A stretch of 8,825 bases of DNA from Thermoplasmata archaeon. GTDB lineage: Archaea; Thermoplasmatota; Thermoplasmata; Thermoplasmatales; Thermoplasmataceae. Numbering within the stretch: the stretch's first letter is position 1; each line of letters opens with the position of its first letter. The translations under genes and the position numbers were made by a program. The notes under the pieces are model-generated. The model was not told where the DNA came from. It saw nothing but the letters and a program-made list of their open reading frames with translations, and did no database searches. Positions 1 through 5,820 of the stretch are shown piece after piece. The stretch lies in contig JAJYVJ010000069.1 of assembly GCA_021792045.1 (NCBI GenBank), positions 1-8,825 of the forward strand, in the 5' to 3' direction.

Positions 1-153
1 CACGAAAAGCTGCAGGGACGCAGAGAAACTCGACATGATTTAATTGGAGATATGAATAAATTAAGTTTATGCATGATTAATACGATAGATTACTGCTAGA
101 ATGTATTTGTATATATTAAAACGTATGAGTACATCGCTTTTGACGACGGAAGT

Positions 154-167
154 CCGCCGAGTCCACA
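154..167 (+). repeat. 14-base direct repeat of the tRNA-Ala-like 3' end (left copy)
   Basis: CCGCCGAGTCCACA at 154-167 is identical to 8699-8712, which covers the end of the T stem, the acceptor strand and the discriminator base of the tRNA-Ala-like sequence. A short copy of a tRNA 3' end is what integrative elements leave as an attachment-site core. No tRNA body precedes this left copy, and no integrase gene is seen, so chance or a leftover of an older event are both possible. Confidence 0.4.
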
Positions 168-254
168 AAACTTCTTCGAGGGATTTTATCAAGAAGCTGA
201 AGGAAGTGTCATGGGTCCATGGCATGTCAAAGCCGGAGCACAATTGTTAGCAAG

Positions 255-263
255 TTATTTAAA
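255..263 (+). promoter_or_regulatory. TATA box of the LURP-one-like/DUF6159-like operon
   Basis: TTATTTAAA lies with its centre about 26 bases before the ATG at 284. This is the spacing expected between an archaeal TATA box and a transcription start, so the mRNA could begin at or very near that codon. If so, it is leaderless from 284 or has a very short leader before the ATG at 296. Confidence 0.5.
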
Positions 264-283
264 CTGTTATCAAGTACTCTAAT

Positions 284-976
284 ATGGTGATTATCATGAC
301 CGATGAGAAACCCTCTTACATAGCTGTTAACACATATACAGTTTCTAAGCAGTTTGGCCGGAATCCCACCGGAATGGCAAGCGGCGCAGGTTTACCTCTC
401 CTATTTAAAGACGATTCTGGCAACGTGCTGTTAACTGCAAATAGAAATATGACAGGTAGACACTCAATTCTCGTTGATCCGCAAGGACAGCAGATAGGAT
501 ACGTGCAGAAAAAGGGCATATCCCTCGGCAGGCTTGACAAAGCAACCTATCAATTCTTCGACGGAAGTGACAATCAGATAGGTCAGATTGTAATAAGAAC
601 CGGAATGACAGGAATGAGCGAAAGCATAAAGCTGGAGGATCCGAACGGGGGTATTGTAGCCACAGCTACAGGGAATTTCATGGGCTTCAGCTTCCAGATA
701 TTCGATGCCGATGGGCAGAAGACACTCGCAAAGATATACATTGATACCAAACAGCAAGAGCAGCAAGGGGAAGGCGGATTGAAGGGTATTTTTGCAAAGG
801 CTGCCAGTGCCGCGACCGGTATTCTGCGAGGCTCGTATAAGATAGATATAGTCGAACAGACAATAAATGATATGTCAAGGCTCTTCATACTTGAACTTGT
901 AGTAGTGCTTGATGAGATGTATAGTTCAGATCACGCCGCAGGATTCAGCCCGCTGCTGAGTGGGCCCCGCATTTAG
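284..976 (+). CDS. LURP-one-related / phospholipid scramblase-like protein
   Basis: The protein (230 aa from 284, 226 aa from the ATG at 296) is a run of short beta-hairpin repeats of the type 'D-x-x-G-x-x-I/L'. Examples are KDDSGNVLL, VDPQGQQIG, FDGSDNQIG, EDPNGG and FDADGQ. It ends in a hydrophobic helix (SRLFILELVVVLDEMYS, about residues 195-212) followed by a short tail. A 12-strand beta barrel closed around a C-terminal hydrophobic helix is the known architecture of the LURP-one/Tubby/scramblase superfamily, and the match is by pattern, not by search. The biochemical role of prokaryotic members is poorly defined; a membrane-lipid or surface role is inference. Start: GGTGA at 285-289 is a good ribosome site for the ATG at 296, whereas the TATA spacing would suit leaderless use of 284. 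It is probably co-transcribed with the membrane protein that starts 19 bases after its stop. Confidence 0.7.
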   Translation: MVIIMTDEKPSYIAVNTYTVSKQFGRNPTGMASGAGLPLLFKDDSGNVLLTANRNMTGRHSILVDPQGQQIGYVQKKGISLGRLDKATYQFFDGSDNQIGQIVIRTGMTGMSESIKLEDPNGGIVATATGNFMGFSFQIFDADGQKTLAKIYIDTKQQEQQGEGGLKGIFAKAASAATGILRGSYKIDIVEQTINDMSRLFILELVVVLDEMYSSDHAAGFSPLLSGPRI

Positions 977-981
977 AATCT

Positions 982-993
982 GAAGGTAGAGGT
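982..993 (+). promoter_or_regulatory. Ribosome binding site(s) of the DUF6159-like gene
   Basis: GAAGGT at 982-987 lies 8 bases before the ATG at 996. A second AGAGGT (988-993) is only 2 bases away and too close to be the main site. The strong Shine-Dalgarno inside a 19-base intergenic gap supports the start at 996 and expression as the second gene of an operon. Confidence 0.6.
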
Positions 994-995
994 TT

Positions 996-1982
996 ATGGG
1001 AATACTAGAGGCCCTTTTCAGTAATGCGAAGGTAGGTATACAGGTATCAAATCAATTGATAAAAGTTCTATTGAAGGATAAAGGACTCTTCATATATCCT
1101 GTTCTCATGACAGTTATATCCTCACTAATCCTATTGGTAATAATCGTCCCACTTATCCTATTTACTAAAGGGATGTTTCTTGCATTGGGACTATTATCTA
1201 TACTGTTCACGTTGATAGTCTATTATCTTGTAGTCACCTTTGTAGCAACCTATTTCCTCTTCGCATTATACATATCTTTCAAAAATTTTGTCGATACCGG
1301 ACAGAAAATGCCATTAGGCACCGCGCTGTCCAAAGCGGGGGCTTACACAGGTCTGATAATAAAATGGACAATAGTCTACACTATCATTAGAACGGTTGTA
1401 AAACTGATTGAAAGCCAATTCAGAGGAATATTCGAGATGTTTATACAGGCGATAGCCAGTATAGGACTGTTTCTCGGCATAACATTTGCTGTTCCTATAA
1501 TATATGAGGAGCATGTGGGGCCTTTGGAGGCGATAGAGAGGAGCGCAAAGTTCATAATAAACAACATCGGCAAGACCTTTTCAGGAATAATCTACTTCGA
1601 TGTCATAGGGTTTGTGATAAAGGCTATAGGCGGCATATTCATACTGGCTGCGGCTGTGATGGCAGCGCTAGATCTCTTAAATACATCCGTGGTTGTTTCG
1701 GGATTCACCATATTGAGCCACACGAGCATTTTGGTGGCGGGTGTGGTATTCCTAATAGGCGTTGCCATACTCATCATAGGAGACCTGTTTACTTATGTGA
1801 CGCTCCACCTCTACTATCTTGTTATATATGATTATGTTAAAAATAGCAATCTTCCTAAGGGGATGGACGAGACACTTATTAAATCCTCAATACACGGCAC
1901 AGCTGCAAAGAAAGGCAACGGTGGCGGACTATTCCAGACCGGAGGCGGCACGTCTCCAGACATGAAGGATTTTGTAAAGTAA
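996..1982 (+). CDS. Polytopic membrane protein, DUF6159-like
   Basis: The 328-aa protein is strongly hydrophobic, with about six membrane segments near residues 32-57, 60-93, 113-133, 146-168, 197-225 and 232-265. Features that recall the DUF6159 family are the N-terminal 'N-Q-L-I-K-V-L-L-K-D-K-G-L-F-I-Y-P' stretch before the first helix, a central IIKWTIVYTIIR helix, and a loop with VPIIYEEHVGPLEAIERSAK before the next helix. This family assignment is from memory of the pattern. The tail (about residues 299-328) is cytosol-like and glycine-rich (KKGNGGGLFQTGGG). The family has no established reaction. Its position just after a scramblase-like gene suggests both act at the membrane, perhaps as a lipid or envelope-stress pair; that is inference. 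The gene is complete, and its base composition (about 47% G+C in a counted line) matches the upstream gene rather than the AT-rich genes further right. Confidence 0.7.
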   Translation: MGILEALFSNAKVGIQVSNQLIKVLLKDKGLFIYPVLMTVISSLILLVIIVPLILFTKGMFLALGLLSILFTLIVYYLVVTFVATYFLFALYISFKNFVDTGQKMPLGTALSKAGAYTGLIIKWTIVYTIIRTVVKLIESQFRGIFEMFIQAIASIGLFLGITFAVPIIYEEHVGPLEAIERSAKFIINNIGKTFSGIIYFDVIGFVIKAIGGIFILAAAVMAALDLLNTSVVVSGFTILSHTSILVAGVVFLIGVAILIIGDLFTYVTLHLYYLVIYDYVKNSNLPKGMDETLIKSSIHGTAAKKGNGGGLFQTGGGTSPDMKDFVK

Positions 1983-1999
1983 TTTAATGGTTTATAATA
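1981..1999 (+). promoter_or_regulatory. TATA-like sequences before the trm11 remnant
   Basis: AATTTAATG (from 1981) and TTTATAATA (1991-1999) are both archaeal TATA-box candidates. The first is centred about 27-28 bases upstream of the ATG at 2013, suitable for a leaderless start. The second is too close for that ATG. The promoter seems to survive although the gene it served is truncated. Confidence 0.4.
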
Positions 2000-2012
2000 C
2001 ACAGTATATCCT

Positions 2013-2147
2013 ATGCTAATATGTATTCTCGGGCGCCAACCCGAATTGGGAGTTGCAGAGTTAGAGGCTGTAATTGGTCCAGAGCGAATCGTATATGTGG
2101 GAGAGGGTTACGCTCTAATAGATAATGCCTCTATAGAGCTGGATCAG
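2013..2147 (+). pseudogene. 5' remnant of a Trm11-like tRNA (guanine-10-N2)-methyltransferase gene
   Basis: From the ATG at 2013 about 45 codons read MLICILGRQPELGVAELEAV..., a typical N-terminus of the archaeal Trm11/Trm-G10 family, whose full-length members are about 330-350 aa. That enzyme has an N-terminal THUMP-type RNA-binding domain and a C-terminal AdoMet methyltransferase domain, and methylates G10 in the D-arm of tRNA. Here the resemblance ends near ASIELDQ (about 2129-2149). The open frame continues to a TGA at 2394-2396, but that stretch is a shadow of a real coding frame in another phase. No methyltransferase motif (such as DPPYG) is present, so the gene is a 5' fragment and cannot encode the enzyme. 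A functional copy should exist elsewhere in the genome. The family call is by recognition of the N-terminus; I am fairly sure of it and very sure of the truncation. Confidence 0.6.
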
Positions 2148-2634
2148 CGGCGATCCTACCATATACAGGAGCAAGGGCAGGAAGGGTATATTCGAGAATC
2201 TCATAAGCTTAGGCTTGTCCAAGAAGGAAGGCGACACATACACGCTTATGGAAAAAGGCTCGAAATGGGTAAATCCAGAGTCAATACTCGAAACCGAGTC
2301 CGAGATAGGCTCGGACTTGCACAAGCAGATTCTGGTCAAGACAATCGAATACCTGCACGAAAAGAACATGTTAGTGATGGCCACTCCGCAACCTGAGTCA
2401 TTCGATCTGATCGCATATCCGATAGACGCAAAGAAGAAGTTCATGTGGGATGACAAAAATAGAAGGGCTTACGAGATACAGACCTCGGCCAGAAAGGACT
2501 CTGTTTTGGCCAATGCAGATAAGAAACAGAAGTACAATATAACTATAACGTGGGTAACTTACAATGAGGGCATGCTTGAAGAGATAAAAAAGATTACTGA
2601 GGGAAAGGATGAGTATCTTTTGTTAAAGATTTAG
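2137..2634 (+). pseudogene. C-terminal fragment: winged helix plus nuclease-like domain
   Basis: Frame 1 opens just after a TAG at 2134-2136 and reads 165 codons to a TAG at 2632-2634, with no good start near its beginning (a TTG at 2215 and an ATG at 2248 are internal). The first ~45 residues look like a winged helix-turn-helix: GIFENLISLGL, then 'K-K-E-G-D-T-Y-T-L-M-E-K-G'. A second domain contains SFDLIAYPID and, about 23 residues later, RRAYEIQTSARKDSVLANADKKQKY in pieces. The Asp...Glu-x-Gln arrangement followed by lysines resembles a divergent PD-(D/E)XK fold. Similar tails occur at the C-terminus of archaeal HerA/VirB4-like ATPases of mobile elements; this parentage is inference. The fragment abuts the trm11 remnant out of frame, so the junction near 2137-2150 is a deletion or recombination scar. 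A short protein from 2215 (139 aa) could still be made. Bases 2281-2340 are about 50% G+C, unlike the following genes. Confidence 0.55.
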
Positions 2635-2647
2635 TTTGGTTGATTGC

Positions 2648-3322
2648 ATGAAAGATAGTATCAAAAAACATTTCGATTTAATTAAAGCCAAAACCTTTCA
2701 TTTGAAGTATGGTTGGATTCTATTCATAATTTGTCTAATTATCTATGCAATATATAACTCGATATACTATAACAATCTAGTTTTTCAATTATCTAGTACG
2801 TTGATTACCATATTTTTGTTAACTTTGGCTATGTATACCAGCAACAAAGAGCTGCACAAAGCGAGCTTTAAAGAGATAACTGCCTTTGAGAATAGCATTA
2901 GGCAAGTTACGATAACAATAGACGAAGTGAAAGACTTCATGAAGGCGGAGCTTGCAAAACGCGAGGCTTTGGAGGGGGAATCAAAGAGAAGGGCTATACC
3001 TATTATCTCTATACTTACAGAGGCAAGGCAGACAATGTTCTTCACACATGGTTTTTTAACAGTCATAAATAGTGGCGGACATGCGTATAATATAGAAATC
3101 TACATACACAACAAATCCACGCCTATTAAAATTACTGGATTGGGGAGGAATATGCAGTTTGGTCAGATAGATTGTGGAAGAGATACTGAGCTAGGCAACA
3201 TAGAGAATGTAGCGATAAAGGTATTTTTGAATGACGGTCTAACAAGACATTACTTCTTCCAAGGTAACATAAACTTTAGAAATAATGTGGCAGTTAATCT
3301 ACCATTGAGTGAGATTTCATGA
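2648..3322 (+). CDS. Unknown membrane-anchored protein, first gene of a two-gene module
   Basis: I do not recognise a family. From the ATG at 2648 the protein has 224 aa; a TTG at 2636 would add four residues, and the ATG is preferred, with GGTTGAT upstream as a weak ribosome site. Visible parts are: a basic amphipathic start (1-20); two membrane helices close together (about 22-41, YGWILFIICLIIYAIYNSIY, and 44-63); a charged, probably coiled helix (about 66-110, rich in E and K); and a beta-rich domain (about 112-224) with 'F-L-T-V-I-N-S-G-G-H-A-Y-N-I-E-I-Y-I', a beta-sandwich-like pattern. A helical hairpin in the membrane with both ends in the cytosol is likely. The stop overlaps the next gene's start (ATGA at 3319-3322), so the two are probably translated together and may interact. 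It lies 13 bases after the gene debris and is strikingly AT-rich (about 25% G+C in 2701-2760), suggesting recent acquisition. Confidence 0.8.
   Translation: MKDSIKKHFDLIKAKTFHLKYGWILFIICLIIYAIYNSIYYNNLVFQLSSTLITIFLLTLAMYTSNKELHKASFKEITAFENSIRQVTITIDEVKDFMKAELAKREALEGESKRRAIPIISILTEARQTMFFTHGFLTVINSGGHAYNIEIYIHNKSTPIKITGLGRNMQFGQIDCGRDTELGNIENVAIKVFLNDGLTRHYFFQGNINFRNNVAVNLPLSEIS
3309..3313 (+). promoter_or_regulatory. Ribosome binding site of the small nuclease gene
   Basis: GTGAG, 5 bases before the ATG at 3319 and inside the end of the membrane-protein gene. It supports the ATGA-overlap start and translational coupling of the two genes. Confidence 0.5.
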
Positions 3323-3747
3323 GCTATCTAAAAGATACAATAGCTAGCCTTATAGAAACCATAGTGCATGATTCGGATTACAAGATAGCACATAATGATA
3401 CGGTAAGCCAAATTGAACGTCTTTTCAGAAAGAAAGGTTTCTACACAACAAGAGAATATCCAATATTCAAAATCAAAGACAAATCTGGAAGGGCAGGAAG
3501 GATAGACTTAGTAGCAAGGAAGGGAAAGTTCAGAGTGGCTATAGAATATGACCATCATGGATTGATAAAGTGGAAAAGCTTTCAGAAGATAGTGCAGATA
3601 AAGCCTGACGTGGCTATAGCCATCACGGGCAATGGCAGCTTAGGGCCTAATCTTGAAAGAGCGGAAAAATACCGCAAATACTTAAATTCTGATTTGTATG
3701 TAATATCATTGAAACAAAGGAAATATCAAAAATTTGAAAGGCAATAA
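3319..3747 (+). CDS. Small PD-(D/E)XK superfamily nuclease-like protein
   Basis: The 142-aa protein fits the alpha-beta-beta-beta-alpha-beta core of PD-(D/E)XK nucleases. It has an N-terminal helix with E33 (VSQIERLFRKKGF), strands TTREYPIFKI and GRIDLVARKG carrying D63, and strand FRVAIEYDHHG carrying E76 and D78. A following helix, KWKSFQKIV, has K84, K86 and K90. The catalytic set reads D63-x12-E76-x-D78, with the usual lysine replaced by Asp and lysines available on the next helix; such an 'IE-x-D' variant occurs in real members of the superfamily. Metal-dependent DNA cleavage is therefore plausible but not proven; a DNA-binding, inactive role is possible. It has no target-recognition domain of its own. 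The gene is coupled to the upstream membrane protein by ATGA and followed, after 132 bases with new promoters, by a type III restriction system, which suggests a role in defence. I cannot name a closer family. Confidence 0.75.
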   Translation: MSYLKDTIASLIETIVHDSDYKIAHNDTVSQIERLFRKKGFYTTREYPIFKIKDKSGRAGRIDLVARKGKFRVAIEYDHHGLIKWKSFQKIVQIKPDVAIAITGNGSLGPNLERAEKYRKYLNSDLYVISLKQRKYQKFERQ

Positions 3748-3767
3748 CAATGAGGATTGTACAAACG

Positions 3768-3775
3768 TATATAAA
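3768..3775 (+). promoter_or_regulatory. TATA box upstream of mod (distal), inside an inverted repeat
   Basis: TATATAAA, with transcription expected near 3797. It sits inside a short inverted repeat, TACAA (3760-3764) and TTGTA (3777-3781), a plausible operator. Use of this promoter would give mod an untranslated leader of about 80 bases to the ATG at 3880. Confidence 0.45.
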
Positions 3776-3859
3776 CTTGTATTTACATAAAATAACTACA
3801 CAAAATGCGTTATGGCAACGCTATACAAGTAGCCAACTGTCTCTGGGTATTATAGTTAA

Positions 3860-3870
3860 GAAATATATTT
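3860..3870 (+). promoter_or_regulatory. TATA box upstream of mod (proximal)
   Basis: The AAATATATTT-type stretch at 3860-3870 would place a transcript start near 3890, downstream of the ATG at 3880. If this is the active promoter, translation must begin at the in-frame ATG at 3940 (MTKVDRITLPFQ) rather than at 3880. Confidence 0.4.
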
Positions 3871-3879
3871 TGTTAGCGT

Positions 3880-5820
3880 ATGCTATATGTAATAATTGGT
3901 GATACTATACAAGATTTTGAATTAATATGGAATGGGAAGATGACCAAAGTAGATAGGATAACCTTACCATTTCAAAAAATCGAGGAAATAGCATTAGCTA
4001 GAAGCAACATAGGCACACTAAGGCAGTTCGATAATGTTAGGGATGAAAGCAGATGGAGGAATAAGTTAATCTGGGGAGATAATAAATACGTTATTGCATC
4101 ATTGGTGCCAGAATTTGCTGGGAAAATTAAATTGATTTATATAGACCCGCCTTTTTTTACTGGGACGAATATGAATATAACAGTAGAGATAGGTGATCAA
4201 GAAACTGTAAAGGAACCATCTGCGATGGAGCAAATAGCTTATAGGAATATGTGGAAGGAAGGGCCAAGCTCATTTTTTCAATATATGTATAATAGATTTG
4301 TGCTAATGAAAGACTTGTTATCTGATGATGGGTCAATTTGGGTACGTTTTGATTATCACTATGCTCATTATATAAAAGCGATTTTAGACGAGATATTTGG
4401 ATATGATAACTTTAGGAATGAGATAGTTGTTAAACGTGGAAAAGTTCAATTTGGCTTATCAAATAAATATACGGTTGCAACAGATTCTATCTTCTTTTAC
4501 TCAAAAACAGAGAACTACTTTTTCCAGAAATTTGCTAGAGAAAGATATGAGTCTGAACCAAAAGGCACCAACATGGTACTTAAGGGGGAGAGAAATCCAA
4601 GAGAAAGAACATTCTATGATGAGGATGGAAAGAAACATATCTTGATACCGCCACCGTATATGCATTGGAAATTCATTCAACCAAAGATAGATGAAATGAC
4701 ACAAAAGGGACTAATAACTCTGAAGAAGAGTAGAAAGGGTACTGCGTATGGGGTAACTGAGCTAGTTAATGGTGAAAGAAGGCCCACAGACCTAGTTCCT
4801 CGCTATGAATTTGATATGCCTAAAACTATAGATACTAATTGGACAGACATTCCTGGCTATTCAAACAAGACCGGTTATCCAACTGAGAACTCTGAACAAC
4901 TTCTTGAAAGAATAATTCTATCTGGGTCAAAAGTAGGCGATTTGGTTGCTGATTTCTTCGGTGGGTCAGGGACAACGGCCGCCATGGCAGAGAAACTTGA
5001 TAGGAGATGGATAACCTGTGATATTGGACGGTTTTCTATACATACAATAAGGAAACGACTGCTAGACACACCTCATTGCAGGCCATTTGAAATTCTAAAT
5101 ATGGGGAGGTATGAAAGGAAATATTGGATGGATAAAGTTTATGGAGAAGCTTATCGAGATTACATAAATTTCATAATTAAATTGTACGGCGCAAAATCGT
5201 TCTCAAATCCTACAATACATGGCGTTCTTGGTAAACATGCAGTGCATGTGGGCCCGATAGACTATAGCGTGACATCAAATGAAATTGAGGAGGCAGTTAA
5301 AGAAGCCAAAAAACTAGATTTTGATTATATAGATATACTAGGCTGGGATTGGGAGATGGGCATTTATGATAATATACTAACTGAAATTAAGAAAAAATAT
5401 GATATTGGCCTTATTCTAAAATGGATACCTAGAGAAGTTATGGATAAGAGAGCAGTTGACGCAGGAGATATAGAGTTTTACCAGTTAGCATTATTAGAGG
5501 CAGAGATAAAATGGCAAGGTGACACTGCAAAAGTGGTGCTTAAGGATTTTGTATTACCAAATCCCGAACTAATTCCTGAAGATGTCAGAGTAAAAATCAA
5601 GAAATGGAGCGACTATATTGATTATTGGAGTGTGGATTGGAATTATGATGGAAAAATGTTTAGGAATGAATGGCAAGAATTCAGAACGAAAAATAAGTCG
5701 GAGCTGGTCATCGAATCAATACCACATAAATTTGAAAGAAAAAATAAGACCGTTGCAATAAAAGTTATAGACATTTTTGGGAATGATACGACTAAAATAG
5801 AAAATGTGAATGCAAAATGA
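3880..5820 (+). CDS. mod: Type III restriction-modification DNA methyltransferase (Mod)
   Basis: AdoMet-dependent amino-methyltransferase of the beta class (646 aa). Catalytic motif IV is IDPPFFTGTN at about residues 88-97. SDDGSIWVRFDYH (about 149-161) and DEIFGYDNFRNEI follow. AdoMet-binding motif I, DFFGGSGTT (358-366), comes late, after TGYPTENSEQLLERII; the motif IV-to-I order defines the beta class. The region between (about 180-330) is the likely target-recognition domain. The long C-terminal part (about 400-646), with KKWSDYIDYWSVDWNYDG and VIDIFGNDTT, is typical of Mod proteins paired with SF2-helicase Res subunits. Product is probably N6-methyladenine on one strand of an asymmetric site; the DPPF form leaves N4-cytosine possible. 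In the Mod-Res complex it gives sequence specificity. Start 3880 keeps the FELIWNGK stretch, which resembles Mod N-termini; 3940 is the alternative. The stop overlaps res by ATGA. Confidence 0.92.
   Translation: MLYVIIGDTIQDFELIWNGKMTKVDRITLPFQKIEEIALARSNIGTLRQFDNVRDESRWRNKLIWGDNKYVIASLVPEFAGKIKLIYIDPPFFTGTNMNITVEIGDQETVKEPSAMEQIAYRNMWKEGPSSFFQYMYNRFVLMKDLLSDDGSIWVRFDYHYAHYIKAILDEIFGYDNFRNEIVVKRGKVQFGLSNKYTVATDSIFFYSKTENYFFQKFARERYESEPKGTNMVLKGERNPRERTFYDEDGKKHILIPPPYMHWKFIQPKIDEMTQKGLITLKKSRKGTAYGVTELVNGERRPTDLVPRYEFDMPKTIDTNWTDIPGYSNKTGYPTENSEQLLERIILSGSKVGDLVADFFGGSGTTAAMAEKLDRRWITCDIGRFSIHTIRKRLLDTPHCRPFEILNMGRYERKYWMDKVYGEAYRDYINFIIKLYGAKSFSNPTIHGVLGKHAVHVGPIDYSVTSNEIEEAVKEAKKLDFDYIDILGWDWEMGIYDNILTEIKKKYDIGLILKWIPREVMDKRAVDAGDIEFYQLALLEAEIKWQGDTAKVVLKDFVLPNPELIPEDVRVKIKKWSDYIDYWSVDWNYDGKMFRNEWQEFRTKNKSELVIESIPHKFERKNKTVAIKVIDIFGNDTTKIENVNAK

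Larger units (their letters stand above)
1..283. other. Left flank without a supported gene
   Basis: No convincing gene is seen here. On the plus strand, frame 1 is open from base 1 to a TAG at 97-99 and again from 100 to a TAA at 280-282. The second stretch is 60 codons, with an in-frame DDGSPPS segment around 142-162 and a GPWHVKAGAQ segment near 214-243. It has no start codon near its beginning and I do not recognise it; it could be a decayed gene end or chance. The stretch also contains a 14-base exact copy (154-167) of the 3' end of the tRNA-Ala-like sequence at the right end of the window. The last 30 bases hold the promoter of the next gene. Confidence 0.5.

Noticed and set aside
100..282. 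60-codon open frame (plus strand, frame 1) with DDGSPPS and GPWHVKAGAQ segments
   Set aside because: It has no start codon near its beginning, a stop just before it (97-99), no recognised family, and its end overlaps the promoter of the next gene. Kept only as a remark on the left flank.
2115..2456. 113-aa minus-strand open frame opposite the gene remnants
   Set aside because: It is a shadow of the winged-helix/nuclease-like fragment on the plus strand, cysteine- and serine-rich without any recognisable domain.
3750..3902. 50-codon plus-strand frame from ATG 3750 to TGA 3900-3902
   Set aside because: It runs across two TATA boxes and the start of mod, has no ribosome site, and its composition looks like translated AT-rich promoter DNA.
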